DNA of 64,000 nt from Stereocaulon alpinum (lineage: Eukaryota > Ascomycota > Lecanoromycetes > Lecanorales > Stereocaulaceae). The stretch is taken from the NCBI GenBank assembly GCA_018257865.1, contig JAEUBA010000018.1, positions 186,001-250,000 on the forward strand, in the 5' to 3' direction. The first letter of the stretch is position 1, and the number at the start of each line of letters is the position of its first letter. The notes beneath the pieces were generated by a model. It worked only from the letters and a program-made list of their open reading frames with translations. It was not told the origin of the DNA and did not search any database. The translations under genes and the position numbers were made by a program. This document shows positions 1 to 12,590 of the stretch, in pieces.

Positions 1-708
1 ATCCACCGCACACGACCCCCACCCCGGCAGTACGGCAAACCAACCCACATCCTCATCGTCCTCGGCAGCGGCGGCCACACAGCAGAAATGCTCTCCTACC
101 TCACCTCCCTCCCCCCCACAACCTACCAACAAAGAACCTACATAACCAGCAGCGGCGACGACCTCAGCGCCCTCAAAGCCACAGAATTCGAAGACGAGCT
201 AGCCGCCAAAGCTACGGGCTGGGCGAAGCACTTCGTCGATGACCCACGGAAGAGAGCAATAGGAGAAGATGAGTGGAATGGATGTTGCGTTCGAGGCGGT
301 ATCCGCCGACAGTGTTATAATATCTACACTGTTCCCCGCGCGCGAAAGATCCACCAATCCCTCCTCACTACGCCCCTAAGCTCATGGCACTGCCTACACG
401 CTTGCCTCTCTCTCCTTCAGTCCCTGCATGTACCAGATTTAATACTTTCAAATGGGCCCGCTACAGCACTCATAGTGATTGTTGCAGTGACTATACTGCG
501 GTTCTTCTCTTTCCTGCCCGTGTATTCGAGGTTTGGCGCTGCGGGGAAGATGCGCATTATATATGTAGAGTCATGGGCGAGGGTGAAACGGCCGAGTTTG
601 AGCGGGAGAATTATCGTGTGGTGTGGGCTTTGTGATCGGGTGTTGGTCCAATGGAAGGGGTTAGAGACAAGGGGTTGGGGGGAGTATAGGGGTGTTTTGG
701 TTCGGTAA
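1..708 (+). CDS. ALG14: ALG14, UDP-GlcNAc transferase anchoring subunit (5'-truncated by window edge)
   Basis: The reading frame is open from base 1 to the TAA at 706-708, giving 235 residues without the N-terminus. Seen: a glycine-rich segment VLGSGGHTAEML near the start, a middle block YNIYTVPRARKIHQS, then LILSNGPATALI followed by a hydrophobic stretch, and YVESWARVKRPSLSG near the end, in the order expected for Alg14. Known for the family: Alg14 is an ER membrane protein that recruits the catalytic subunit Alg13 to the cytosolic face; the complex adds the second GlcNAc to dolichol-PP-GlcNAc in N-glycan synthesis. The membrane anchor expected before the glycine-rich loop must lie upstream of the window. 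No intron is needed. The first ~130 bases are very C-rich and the last ~110 very G-rich, which changes codon choice along the gene. Confidence 0.9.
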   Translation: MHRTRPPPRQYGKPTHILIVLGSGGHTAEMLSYLTSLPPTTYQQRTYITSSGDDLSALKATEFEDELAAKATGWAKHFVDDPRKRAIGEDEWNGCCVRGGIRRQCYNIYTVPRARKIHQSLLTTPLSSWHCLHACLSLLQSLHVPDLILSNGPATALIVIVAVTILRFFSFLPVYSRFGAAGKMRIIYVESWARVKRPSLSGRIIVWCGLCDRVLVQWKGLETRGWGEYRGVLVR

Positions 709-1207
709 CATTATGTTAGTAGCATGATACCCCGGTGCATGAAGCAATGTGATTGGAGACATCTCCATTGACGTCAAATGCTAGCTAATTGGTCTATAAA
801 CGGGGTATCGACCCTGAGACATACATATTCACCTAGTCCTTGCGTGACCATTTGCTCGCTGAATCTAGCTTATAGAGGGATAGAACCATTGGTTCTCTGC
901 CCGCTAAGTAAAAATCTTGGTATAGCCGCTTTTTTCCAGTTGCGTTTGAGTAGAGAGATTCAAGAAAAGATAAGAGTAGGTCGTGACGAAGGAAAAGCAG
1001 CCAAGTCTATGGTATCCCCAAAACCCTATAGTGAAAAGTGGAAGCTAAGGTGCTGTTTCCCCCTTGTCGCTCCATGATATTTCAAATTCCCTGCTGTCCA
1101 GCAGTACACGAAATGGTATCCTCCAATGTTGCGCCACCGCTGAATCGTATTCATCGTGCCTTAGTCGTCAATTTCAATCGATCCCCATTGCTGTGTTCTT
1201 CTCATGT
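709..1207. other. intergenic, tail-to-tail between ALG14 and the kinase gene
   Basis: Both flanking genes end here, so the 499 bases should hold two 3' UTRs and their polyadenylation signals. The only open frames are short and have no recognisable protein features. No repeat was seen. Confidence 0.6.
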
Positions 1208-4200
1208 TCAAGCCATAGCTAGTCCTTCGTCCTCGCTGTCTGAGTCGTCCTGCTCGCCTTCTCCATTATAGCCTGCTTCATCGTCTGCAGCAGCTTTTGC
1301 TAGAGCAGGCGTAGGGTTGAGGTCTCCCACCTCCTCGTGCTGACGTGAGCGTGATCCGCTCCTCCGACTGATGGTGAATGGTGAGATCGACTTTTCGAGC
1401 GCAAGGGCATGCGCCTGTGCATGGAAGTCTTGATCTTCTTCGATTGCCGCCGAAAGTGAAGAAGCGCCACTGACTACAGACGGAATGCGGGAATGGGCTG
1501 TTGAATCTCCGGAGACGATCTGGTCCGAGGATGACGATATAGCGAACGCTGAGGTACTACCTGCTTGGGATTCCGGCCGTTGTTGTGCGAAAAATGTCTC
1601 ATCGTCTGGTGACGGAGGGCAAGGAATGTCAACCGCTTGCAAAACAGTGGAACGGCGGCCTGTACGCGCATGTTCGAGGCTTGCGCGACGGTAGTTCTGC
1701 TCTTGAGCACGCTGAAAGCTGTCACTGCTAGACTCATTCGGCCAACCGTGGGCCTCAGGCTCCTCCCGAAGCGCAGGTGGCTGGTCAACGTGCCCAGCAG
1801 CAACTGCAGATGAGAGCGCGAGGGTAGGCGAAGCATGAGGATCTTCGATGTTGGTATCCACAGACGACGACCGGCTGGACTGGGATGGACTCTGGCGACC
1901 CATTCCTCGCTCTCTGCTGCGCATGGTATTCACAAAGCGGCGTCCTGCTCCACCGAATATGGCTCCTAGACTTGATGAAGAAGATGTAATTGGGTCGACG
2001 ATAGGCGTTACCGATGAGAAGTCTTCATTGGGACCCAAAGTGGGTGGTAGAGACAAACTCGCAGTGACGTTGCCGGGTCCGCGGATTGTCTTCATCGAAT
2101 CAGCGGTGGATAAAGCACGGTCGGGAAGCTTTGGTCGAGGTGCTCGCGGTTCGCTTGCAGGCCTCGAATTGCTATCTTCAAAATATGAGGATTGATCGGT
2201 CTTGGCTTCTGGGCTGGCGGCAACGCTTTGTGCAAGTGGATGCTCCGAACCCTCTCGTGATGCCCGGAGAGCTGAGTAGATCTGCTCGTCGCCTCTTAGA
2301 CTGCTCCTCCGCTGTTCTTTAGGGCTATCCTTGGTGGCGGACACAGAGCTCGAGGACTCTGGATGCTTAGGACTGCTGTCAGCCCTCTTTCGAGAACCAC
2401 GTCCTCGAAGTACAGAGCCAACTCTTTGGAAGCCAGCTTTGACGCGGTCGAGAACGGTCAATCCCACGACGGCGTCTTGGACTTCTTGGGTGGAAACCTC
2501 AATCTTCTTACCCTCGCTTTGGCGTGACGGGTCTGTTTCGTCGAGCCAAGCATTCTTGTTTACGATGCCTTGGAGAACCCATGGATGGTACTTGACTTCC
2601 TTCAAAGTCATGCGCTTGGATGGGTGCTTGTGGAGCAGACGCTTTAGCAAATCACGCAATTCATCATCGACTTCTTCATATTCGATGAGATCGTCAAGCC
2701 GCTTGTTATGATTGGAAGGCGTCCTGTCTGTATGCTCGACACCACGAAGACGGACCTTGGATATGAAGACGTCTTCCCGCGCGATCTTCTCATACATCTG
2801 AAACTCATTGCTGTGAACGAATGGGAGGCGACCAAATATCATGGCATAAAGTGTGACACCAAGTGCCCATACATCAATCTGGCCAGTAATCGCTGGGCGA
2901 TCAGGTTGCTTACCAAGCTCAAAGTATTGAGGATCGCAAAGTTCGGGGGCATAAAACGCTGGAGTTCCAACTGTCTTGGCAAGTTCGATGGCTTCATCAA
3001 GTATGGCAGCATCAGCTTCGGGAATCTCTTCGTGATTGTCGTCCTCCCTGATCGGTTTGCCAAGGTAGGAGACTCCAAAGTCTGATATCTTGACACGGTA
3101 ATCCTGGGTCCACAAGAGATTTGCGGGTTTGATATCGCGGTGAATGATGCCCTGATAGTGTAGATACTCCAGGCCGAGCACAGTATCGCGAAAAGCATCT
3201 AAGGCTTGAGACAAGGTGAGACAAGGAACAAACCGGAAGTCCTCTTCTTCCGCAGTCCATTGAGTCTGACCAGCGATGATTTGGTTGAGTGTTGCCTGCA
3301 AGGCGAGATCCGAAGTACTCTCCTCGATGTACGGGCCCCACATCGTACCTTCGAGGTTCGTTGGCGTGCCCGGACGGGATGATACATCGGCAGGTGCATG
3401 ATCAACGTCAATTGGGTATGGCAGCGGCTTTGGTGTGTGGCTTGGGGTATCACTTTGCGGCGAGTCATCAGTCTTGTCCGCTGGCGCAAGACTGTGGCCT
3501 CGCTGCACATCGTCATCGCACTGATGCTCGTTTTGATTCAGGTTATCGGAACCGTAGTCAGTATCAGATTCGCCAGCAAATTCGAGCGACCAGTAAGGAT
3601 CGATGCTCAACCGTTGTCCGTGATCACTGGATCTCTCGGCCTCAAGATGCTCTTTAGCCTGACGTTTCTGCTGCTCTAGTAGACGAGCTTTCTCAAGACG
3701 TCTTGCAGGTGCGCCTATATTGAAGTGCTCCACTGCTCTCCGTTCGTATTCTTCGTCAAGCTCACCACTGACCTCCCGCTTTGTGCGCCCCATCTCAAAT
3801 AGCGCGATGTCTTTGTCGGTTTGTTTGCGCCAGATGATCTCTCCTCGCTCGACATATTCGAGGACTAGGTAGACTTTGCCAAACTCGTCGTCATCGATAA
3901 CTTCAATCAAGCTGACCACATGTGGATGACGAGCCTTCTTGAGTATAGCAACTTCTTTCTTGATCATGTCGTTAGGGTCTCCCGACCTGCCTAACCGCAA
4001 CTTCTTTGAGAAACGCCGCACGATCTTGATGGCCACCATCTCGCCAGTGTCGAGATCCCTGCCTTGCTTGACCGTGCCATGTTGACCACTGCCAAGCTTC
4101 TGCAAGATTTCGTAATGATTGATAGTCTTTCTGCCAGATATGGGATCAATGTCTTTGAGTAGCTTGTGAGTCCTGTAACGCGTCAGTAATTCTGAAGTGG

Positions 4201-5184
4201 TCTTTAGATTCGCTGGATGTAACATCGACAACGGAACTGGAGAATTTGCGGGACTTACTCCTTTGGTGCTTTGTGATGGCTAGGGTGGAGCATGGGTGTA
4301 TTAGAACGTCCGTCGTCTGAGCCACCAGGCCATTGTCTCCTAGTAGGGAATATCGGAGAGAACAGGCCAGGACTCTGTGCAGGTGTATTCCCTACGGTCT
4401 TAGCCCCCGAGCTGGTTTGAGGGAATTCTTTAATAGCTTGGACATCTGTTGAGGAGACGGAGTAATTCTGGGATGGATGAGAGCTCCGAGTTCTGAGCGG
4501 CTGAGGTGAGGTGGGCGAGTAGGGTGAAGGATAGACCTGGCGTTGCAGAGCCGAGAAAGACTGATCGGGGTAAGTTGGGTAGTCGAGCCCTTCACGTCGT
4601 CGAGTTGAGGTTTGGAAATTGGGAACAGATGTGGGCCTCGTACTCCCAGGAATGAAAGTTGGACCAATGACAGTCTGCGTGGAAAACTCCCTCCAGGGAG
4701 TCTCGGGGTGATCTCGACGGTTAAGGGTCGAAGTGTAATCATGTCGTGACGAATGCCTGCGATCCTGACTGGAGCTTGGTATTGTCGATAAAGATGGATC
4801 CGGGGCAAAGTCAGTGACATTTGAACCTTGAGGTACTTTTGCAGCGAAATAATCATCACTTCCAGTCGGGAGGGCAACAGCAACTCTTCCTGTTTGAGAG
4901 GCTTGCTCGGCTGTACTTCGCACAGCTTCAGACGAGTTTGAATGCGCAAGCTGAGGTGGCTCTGACTTTGGAGTATGTTCTTCTGTTTCCGGCGATGACA
5001 AGTTATTGACGTCTTTCGTCTCAAATTTGTGATCGTCGCTTAGAGGCTCCGTCTCCACACTTCCCACTTCAAGTGGGTGGACATTTTCCGTTGATGACGG
5101 TGGACTCATTGGCATCCGTCCTCCAAGTGGAACTCCCATGCCAGTATGCTCGCCCACGCTGGCTTCTCCACTCGAAGAAGCCAT
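1208..5184 (-). CDS. CaMKK/SAK1-type Ser/Thr protein kinase
   Basis: Two exons, 5184-4259 and 4172-1208, join across an 86-nt intron (GTAAGT..CAG, branch TTACTGACG) to give 1296 residues. The junction recreates KETHKLL, which leads into the kinase domain. Residues 1-308 are Ser/Pro-rich. The kinase domain starts near 329 with P-loop LGSGQHGTV (335-343), Lys358 in VAIK, HRDIKPAN (Asp655), DFG (674-676) and an APE motif near 717-719. About 210 residues are inserted between the hinge LEYVERGEI and the helix before HRD. The C-terminal ~500 residues are Ser-rich and end in an acidic tail. Known: the fungal CaMKK-like group (Sak1/Elm1/Tos3, Ssp1, CmkC) phosphorylates the SNF1/AMPK activation loop. 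The start is the first in-frame ATG, at 5184. Assignment to the family is firm; the exact paralogue is inferred. Confidence 0.92.
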
Positions 5185-7997
5185 CACCCGTGCTCAGCTC
5201 TTGTTGTGACGCACCCTTTTTGAGGATATGATGTTATACGCAAAGGCTGGCCACTACTACCAATCGAGTGTCATCGAGGTCGGAGAAAAGTCCACTTCCT
5301 CCCGGCTGGCATATTGGCCCAAAGATCTAACAGCAGACCTGACTGTACCTCAGAGTAAGAGGATCGATATGATATACTGTCTCTTTCTGTTTCTGTTCCG
5401 TAACGGTAGCCTAGTCGTACGTGGGGCCGGGGGAGAAGGGTCCCCTGTGAGCAGCAAGTCGTTCCGGAAGCCTGCACAGGAGTAGCGAAAGATCTTTATA
5501 GTGTTTCAATATATTTCAAGTATGACCAAAGATTCCGCCCAATACTTTCACGCAGGTAGAAAATCACACAATACGACGAAGAGAAAGAGCGTAGGCGCGA
5601 CCGGGCGTTACGGTTTTAGAGGTAGGAACTGATAAGGCGTCAGAATGAACGTGGGTCGCCACGTAGGTCCCAGGGATTAGGGGGAAGGCTCACAAAGTAA
5701 GGAGAAGACCGATTGAACAAGTGAGGTCCCAGGGCTGTTGTGGCCGTTGTTGAGGTTCCAAGAAAAAGATCAATCGACGATGCAAGCTTTGTCCCCACTT
5801 TAATGACGTGGAGCATCGATAAGGTACCACAGCTATAGGGAGGAGTCAATTGTGAGTCGAGCAGGAGGGTAAGTCAAGCCGCATGATTTGAGGGTCCGCT
5901 ATACATAAAACAAAAGAATGGTGGTGGAGGTAGAGGAGAGGCTTTGCACACCAGGGAAAATTTAGCAGCAGATCTGCGGAAGCATGAACACCCCACAAAC
6001 GGGACTGTTTATTTAGCGCCCCTCGACTGAAATTTCGGGTAGGCAGCGTATTGGCTGGATAGGGTGTGTAGGAGCGCCCTAGGCGGCCGAGACAGAGACA
6101 GTCAAAGGCACTCTTGGAGCTACCAATGCATATCATTTTGGGGCACCAACCACTGTCATTGCTTGCCAAGCAACCGTGGCTTTACGCCTATCTTCAATTG
6201 CGAATTGCGCCCCCTTAGCCGTGGCCCATCCCTCAATTGCTCCACACTCTTCCCTTTAGATAGCTTTATGCTTCAACGGACTGTGGCGGACGGCCGTGTA
6301 AAAGGTTCACAGAGAGATTGACGTCCTTGGAAGACCCTGTCCATCCACATGTCATATAAATCGGCAGATACATCCGTCCACTGCTCATTATTATGCCATG
6401 TGAGCTTTTTCTTAGTTCCAACCACGAGCCAGTTACTTGGCCCAGACTGGTGAGTCTCAAAGACGTCCGGCATGCTTTTGAAGGCTTTAGACCCGCCACT
6501 ACTCCAACCTACCCCAGCCTACCCCAGCCTACTACAGCCTACTCCAGCCTACTCATGCAGCTATGCCATACTGAGACACTTTTCCAGCTTAGATCCGCAG
6601 TCCTGCAGAATCTTGCCACTCGTAGCCAATCACACGGGCAAACTATTACCCCAGGTTTTACGGATAGTCTGTTAGATGGAGCCTCAAGCCTATCAGAAGT
6701 GCGGGCAGCCCCCCATGAGCTTTGGAGAAATCCCCAGACTTGCTGGTTGCCATTAACTTGCGTTACACTCGCTTCATTGGAGATTTGCAGACGTACCTGA
6801 GCCGAAGTAAGCGGAGAATGGACATCCCGCACTGCTGGTCTGTGCGTTAAGTGTCTCAAGTGCGCCCACTAAGTATGCAGCAGGCTGGAAAAGGAACGAG
6901 ACTAGCCCAACGACCCCACACATGCGACAGTGAGGGCATTTCTAACGCCAGTCAATGTTTATTTTGGTGGGTACGGGATCTGTGGGATCTCGATGAAGAC
7001 GCCTTTGTGACTACAAGCAGCCTTTTCCTACCCGAATCAATCCTCATTCGTCACTCATGGGTGCTTGAGAATTACAGAGTGCCTTGCTGCAAGGTGAACT
7101 GAGATTCTCTCAGTGCACAAACGCCCAACAGGCCGTATCGTTGTCAGTGGTACATTACTAGATGACCCGTGTACAAGGGCTGGCACACCTATCAAAGACT
7201 CCATTGAACCTCTTTTATCAAAAACACGAGAGCCATGATTCATCATTCAGATCACTTTCATGTCTGTGGCTTACTGTACCAGGGGCCACAGTCCTGCAAC
7301 GGCTAGGGTTTCTTCAATGCGGAGGTTTGTCCGAAGTGTAAACGTAGGGTCTTTCGTCAGCATCTCCTCACATTATACTTTGGCAGTAGTCATATCCTCA
7401 TTATGCTTTCGTCACACTCGTTGCATGACAGCTAGACATTATATCCACCACGGTTCTCGTTGCCTTTCGTTCCTGATGATCGGTAGTCTGATGTATCTCC
7501 AACTATGAGGACCCACAAAGATCATTGTGATGTTTGTATACTCTACTTTCCTGATCAACACACCCATACTCCTTTCTGAGTGGATGTGTCCTATCTATAT
7601 GACGCGGCCAATGTTCTCATGTGGCAGAAACTTCGGTCTTCCTTTGCCACTATCTAAAGACAGTACATACGTCTACTACCAACCAACGATTATATAGAAA
7701 TTTGGTAGGTTTACTCATGTGATGAGCTAGACCCCGCAACAAAGATTGTTGCCCGCTCCCCATGTGCTCGGCCCTCATCCACACCCTTGACTCGTATGCC
7801 TATTTCGGGTCTCTACACAACATTTCTTTCATCTTGAACACGAAGCTCGCGTGCTCGTACGCAGCTGACATCGGGTTCTTTGTCGGAAAGACCAAGTCTC
7901 TTGGCGACATTCTTCTCAAGGTTAGCTATGTCGGTCAGATGCTGTAGTGTGCCGTAGCTACAATCATTGCATGCATCCGATTGGTATGGAGAGAGGC
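5185..7997. other. 2.8-kb intergenic region
   Basis: It holds the promoter side of the kinase gene and, at its right end, the 3' side of the reductase gene. All open frames are short, overlap on both strands and lack family motifs. The only structure noted is the 10-bp tandem array at 6501-6560. Confidence 0.6.
6501..6560. repeat. 10-bp tandem array, six imperfect units
   Basis: The unit is close to CCTACCCCAG (variants with T, AC or A substitutions), repeated with a strict 10-base period about six times. It lies in a non-coding spacer. Confidence 0.85.
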
Positions 7998-8994
7998 TCA
8001 AACTAAGCCTGGAATTACAGCTTTCTTGTTGCCAACTTTTGCTTGCCCAAACCGCTCAACATACCATTTCTTGCCTTGAATAGCTCTCGGCAGCATCGTG
8101 GCTACTTCATTGATCACAAACTGCCTCGCGGGGACACAGGCTAACCCTCCAACCATCCAAAAACCGCACCACTCGATCCATTCGCAGAAATAGTGTGGGA
8201 ACAGCACTACCCTGAATAAACCATTCTCAGGGATTATGTACACCTTGCTCACATCCTTCCCTCCACTCTTCTTGTCTTCGACTTCCTGTTTCTTCTTCTG
8301 ACCCCGCACTGCTGCCCTCCTAATTTCACGCAGCTCATCATCATGGTAGATGTTGCCCAACAAACCGATTGCAAATATCATCAAGCCCACTTCGATCCTT
8401 GGAGCTTGGCCAGCCCATGATGCTTTTGTTGTCGGACCATAGCCGGCGAGCCAGCCTCCAATGCAAGTGGCATTGATCAGCTGGAAGCCTAGAGCCGACG
8501 CCCAGACTGCAATATGGATCGGTGACATAGACGGGTTCAGCAACAAGGGTGCTAGGAGGGCGCGGTAGATGTAGTGGATCGTCTTTGCATCCCCGTGGCA
8601 GTCAGCGCCATTGGTCTGAACGTCGATACTAGTCATCGATCAACGGTGATGACTTACAAAGCAGCCAGCCATTACCCAATTAACCGTTGGAAGGCTCTCA
8701 ATCCCTTCCTGCTTCGGTAAGGAGTACATCAAATATAGTAGCGTAATGAACCCAGGTGCCTCCATTGTAGCCCATCCAATTTTCCCAGGGACGTTGAAGC
8801 GAGACTCTGTGGAGGTCTTGCCCATAGGATACCAGGAGAATAGCCATTGGTAAAGTGTGAACTGTTATGCCAAAGATTAGTGAATGATAAGTTTTCTGTG
8901 GATGTAGACGTACGACAGGAAAGAACTGCCAGAGGAAGACAAGGAGTTCCCAATGCTCGCGCGAGGGTGGACACCAAGTCTCTAGGAGAGCCAT
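7998..8994 (-). CDS. steroid 5-alpha-reductase-family membrane enzyme
   Basis: Three exons, 8994-8914, 8861-8658 and 8582-7998, give 289 residues. Intron 1 (52 nt) joins FFPV to FTLYQWLFSWYPMGK. Intron 2 (75 nt) joins MAGCF to TIHYIYRALL using an AAAG acceptor; an earlier CAG would leave an intron of only about 41 nt and add nine in-frame codons, so this join is slightly uncertain. Several hydrophobic segments are visible. The C-terminal block GNIYHDDELREIRR, then NGLFRVVLFPHYFCEWIEW, is typical of the 3-oxo-5-alpha-steroid 4-dehydrogenase C-terminal domain. Known: the family uses NADPH to reduce activated C=C bonds of sterol or polyprenol lipids in the ER. The substrate here cannot be read from sequence. 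The start MALLETWCPPSREHW is an ATG in a good context; the gene is divergent from MET6. Confidence 0.9.
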
Positions 8995-9370
8995 AGCTCT
9001 GGACGGAATATGTAGGGTTTCAGAATGACTTCTTGATGCATGGCGTTTGTTTGTGTTCAGCTTCACGATAGCACGATGAATGAGATCATCATAGGATCTG
9101 CACACATCCCTGCATTCGATAGGTAGGTAAGAACTAGCCGTCCCGGCTGACAAGCGAGCTCGAGCGAGCACGAGTTTTTTCGGAATCCGATCAACTCCAC
9201 TCCACTCCGCTCCTCACAATTCTTATTCCTTCACACTCCATCCATCTATCCAAACCTTTTCTCCATCTCATCCTCTTCTCTCTCACTCTTCACATCAGCG
9301 TCTCCCTCTCTCAATCATTTCCGATTGACTTGATACTACACTGACACTGTATCGAAGGCTCACCGCCAGA
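8995..9370. promoter_or_regulatory. shared promoter of the reductase gene and MET6
   Basis: Only 376 bases separate two divergent ATGs. The MET6-proximal part, about 9190-9330, is a long CT-rich tract just upstream of the MET6 ATG, a feature common in highly expressed fungal genes. No individual transcription-factor site could be assigned with confidence. Confidence 0.6.
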
Positions 9371-11867
9371 ATGGTTCAATCGTAAGCACAAACAATTACC
9401 CCTCAATTGACCACAACTCACACAATTCTAGCTCAGTACTTGGTTTTCCTCGCCAGGGAGTCAACCGGGACCTCAAGAAAGCCACAGAGGCTTATTGGGG
9501 CGGAAAACTATCACAAAAAGATCTCCTCGCCGAGGGCAAGCGTCTTCGACAAGAGCACTGGAAGATACAGAAGGATGCTGGCGTAGACATCATCCCAAGC
9601 AACGACTTCTCCTATTACGATCATGTCCTAGACCACATCCAACTCTTCGGGGTAAGGGAGCCACCTGGGGAGTAATCGTCTTGAATAACCTGATGCTGAC
9701 TAGCTAATGCAGGCCATACCCGAAAAGTACTCAAAGTATAAGCTCGACCCAATTGATGAGTTCTTTGCCATGGGCAGAGGGCTTCAGAAGCCTCAGTCAC
9801 CAGACGCTGCTGCTGTCGATGTGCCAGCCTTGGTATGCAATCCTCTTTTTGATCTTGGTAACGAGCAATCTACTTACTGCTCAGCAGGAAATGGTAAAAT
9901 GGTTCGACTCAAATTACCACTACGTTAAGCCAACGTTACAAGATGGACAAGAATTCAAGCTGGCTGCCAACCCTAAGCCCGTAGTCGAATTCCTGGAAGC
10001 CAAGGAAGCTGGCATCATCACCCGCCCAGTCCTTGTCGGCCCAGTGTCCTTCCTTGCTCTCGGTAAAGCCGACCGAGGCCAGAATGTTGTTCCCATCAGT
10101 CTCTTGCACAAGCTCTTGCCTATCTACGAAGAGCTTTTGACCAAGCTCAAGGAAGCTGGTGCCGAAACCGTTCAGATCGATGAGCCTTGCCTTGTCTTCG
10201 ACCTACCTCCCAAGGTCAAGAACGCTTTCAAGCCAGCCTACGACAGATTTACCAGCCTCGGAAGCAAGATTCCTCAGCTCGTCGTTGCTACCTACTTCGG
10301 TGATATCGTTCATAACCAGGATGTCCTTCCGTCGATGTCGAGTCTTTACGGCCTACACATCGACGTTGTCAGGAACCCGGAGCAGCTTGACACAGTCATG
10401 GGTGCCCTCGGTGAGAAGCAAGTTCTTTCCGTCGGTGTTGTCGATGGCCGAAACATCTGGAAGACCAACTTTAAAAGAGCCATTGAGACTGTTGAGCACG
10501 CCGTTCAAAAGCTCGGCAAAGACCGAGTTATCGTGGCTTCCTCAAGCTCTCTATTACATACACCCCACACCTTAGCCAGTGAGAAGAAGCTCGACGAGGA
10601 AGTCAGAGATTGGTTCAGCTTCGCTGTCGAGAAGACCAAAGAGCTTGCCATCATCGCAAAAGCTGTGACAGATGGCCCTGCCAGCGTACGTGAAGAATTA
10701 CAAGCGAACGCCAAGTCGATGGAATCGCGAGCGACATCGAAGCGAACCAATGACCCTAAGGTCAAGGAACGCCAGTCAAAGATCACCGAAGAGATGTTTA
10801 ACCGAAAATCGCCCTTCCCAACTCGGATTGCTCAGCAACAGCAGAAACTCAACCTCCCCATGTTTCCAACGACTACTATTGGTTCTTTTCCCCAGACCAA
10901 GGAAATTCGACTACAGAGAAGTAGACTCACTAAAGGTGAGATCACAGAAAAAGAGTACGAACAGTTCATCGAGAAGGAAATCCAAGATGTTGTGAAGATT
11001 CAGGATGAACTCGACCTCGATGTCTATGTGCATGGTGAACCAGAACGTAACGATATGGTCCAGTACTTCGGCGAACGTCTCACTGGTTACGAATTCACTA
11101 CACATGCCTGGGTCCAGAGCTACGGCTCTCGTTGTGTACGCCCACCCATCATTGTTGGAGATATCTCGCGTCCTGCGCCTATGACTGTCAAGGAGTCGAA
11201 GTACGCAGCATCGATCTCGAAGAAGCCCATGAAGGGCATGCTTACTGGACCAATCACCTGCCTCCGGTGGTCTTATCCTCGTGACGATATCCATCAATCA
11301 GTGCAAGCTGAGCAATTAGCTCTTGCCCTGCGGGATGAGGTCGTCGATCTCGAGGCTGCTGGCGTCTATGTCATTCAAGTGGATGAGCCAGCTCTACGTG
11401 AAGGTCTTCCCCTTCGACAAGGCCTAGAGCGCCAGAATTACATAGACTGGGCAGTCAAGTCCTTCCGCCTCTCGGTCGCCGGCGTCCAAGACTCTACGCA
11501 AATTCACTCCCACTTCTGCTACTCCGAATTCCAGGATTTCTTCCATGCCATCGCCGCGCTTGACGCCGATGTTCTAAGTATTGAGAACAGCAAGAGCGAT
11601 GCTAAACTCCTCAAAGTCTTCGTAGACGAAGCATACCCACGACACATTGGACCTGGTGTCTATGACATCCACTCTCCCCGTATCCCAAGCGAGGAAGAGA
11701 TCAAGGAGAGAATCCAGGAGATGCTCCAATACCTCAGCCCTGATCAACTTTGGGTTGACCCTGACTGTGGTCTCAAGACCCGTCAATGGAAGGAGACGAA
11801 GGCAGCTTTGACCAACATGGTTAACGCTGCCAAGTTTTACCGACAGAAATATAACAAGTCCTCCTAA
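9371..11867 (+). CDS. MET6: cobalamin-independent methionine synthase (5-methyltetrahydropteroyltriglutamate-homocysteine methyltransferase)
   Basis: Four exons, 9371-9381, 9432-9651, 9713-9832 and 9888-11867, encode 776 residues. The introns are 50, 61 and 55 nt. The first exon has only 11 bases (MVQ plus a split Ser). The joined N-terminus reads MVQSSVLGFPRQGVNRDL, as in fungal Met6. The C-terminal catalytic half shows FPTTTIGSFPQTKEIR, VHGEPERNDMVQYFG, TGPITCLRW, QVDEPALREGLPL, the zinc-site segment HSHFCYSEF and the second zinc cysteine in DPDCGLKTR. Known: the enzyme transfers a methyl group from methyl-tetrahydrofolate to homocysteine in the cytosol. The third intron ends in CAGCAG; the downstream AG is chosen because the family has PALEMVKWF without an extra Gln. 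Confidence 0.97.
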
Positions 11868-12590
11868 GTACTCATGAATGATACATTACGACGAAATGTT
11901 CAACAACATGACTCGATGAAAATATTGGGAGCTTTAGATGGCAACGATCTCAACGATCTCAACGATCTCAACGATCTCAGCATTAGCGTTGCTTACGAGC
12001 GGGGAACATGCTTTCAACCTTTCAAAAGCGTCATAGACCTGCAGCTTTCAACACGGCATAGCGGGTCTATGCTTATGATACCCAATTCAACGGGGTGTCT
12101 TTGTTTAAGAAGGGTGTAACATAGCATCTTAGCTAGCTAAACTCAACAAACGGATACCCATGACTCCTGTTCGTTCAGACATGTTGCAGGGTATTCTCCA
12201 ATTGCGATAAGATCTTCAGCTTCCGCTACATTTACTTTTTCGAATTTCGATAACCATCGACCGTTGTCAGGGTAAGCATTTCGTTGTCATTGTTGCATGA
12301 AGTCTTCAGATAGTACTTTTAGTTCGCGCCTTCCGTCATCTAACCTGAGGTGATATCTATTCGTCGAAGAGCAACTTTAGAAGGTTTCATGGTGGGAAGG
12401 AACGAAAGCAAAGCATTTGTAGTTGTTCGGTATGTCACCACCCTCACCTTTCGCTTCCTGCTTTTTCACGCTTGATTCTAGCATTGACTACACAGCGCCG
12501 GGAGCAGCGATAATTAACAGAACAATCGTTGCACACTTACAATTGCAGTCGTCATTATTCTCCAGCTTTACTATAAGAAATACCCAAACC
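11868..12590. other. intergenic spacer with a 9-bp tandem repeat and a possible 5'UTR intron
   Basis: The left part is the MET6 3' region and contains the 11942-11977 repeat. The right part precedes the next ATG and contains GTATGT at 12430 and TTCTAG ending at 12481, which would make a 52-nt leader intron; the branch site is weak, so this is only a suggestion. Confidence 0.45.
11942..11977. repeat. four perfect copies of CAACGATCT
   Basis: The 9-base unit occurs four times head to tail without a mismatch, in the MET6 3' flank about 75 bases after the stop codon. Confidence 0.95.

Noticed and set aside
12423..12590. N-terminal extension of the 1016-residue protein
   Set aside because: The extension has no early ATG in a good context, contains donor- and acceptor-like sites, and ACC-ATGG at 12591 is a much better start.
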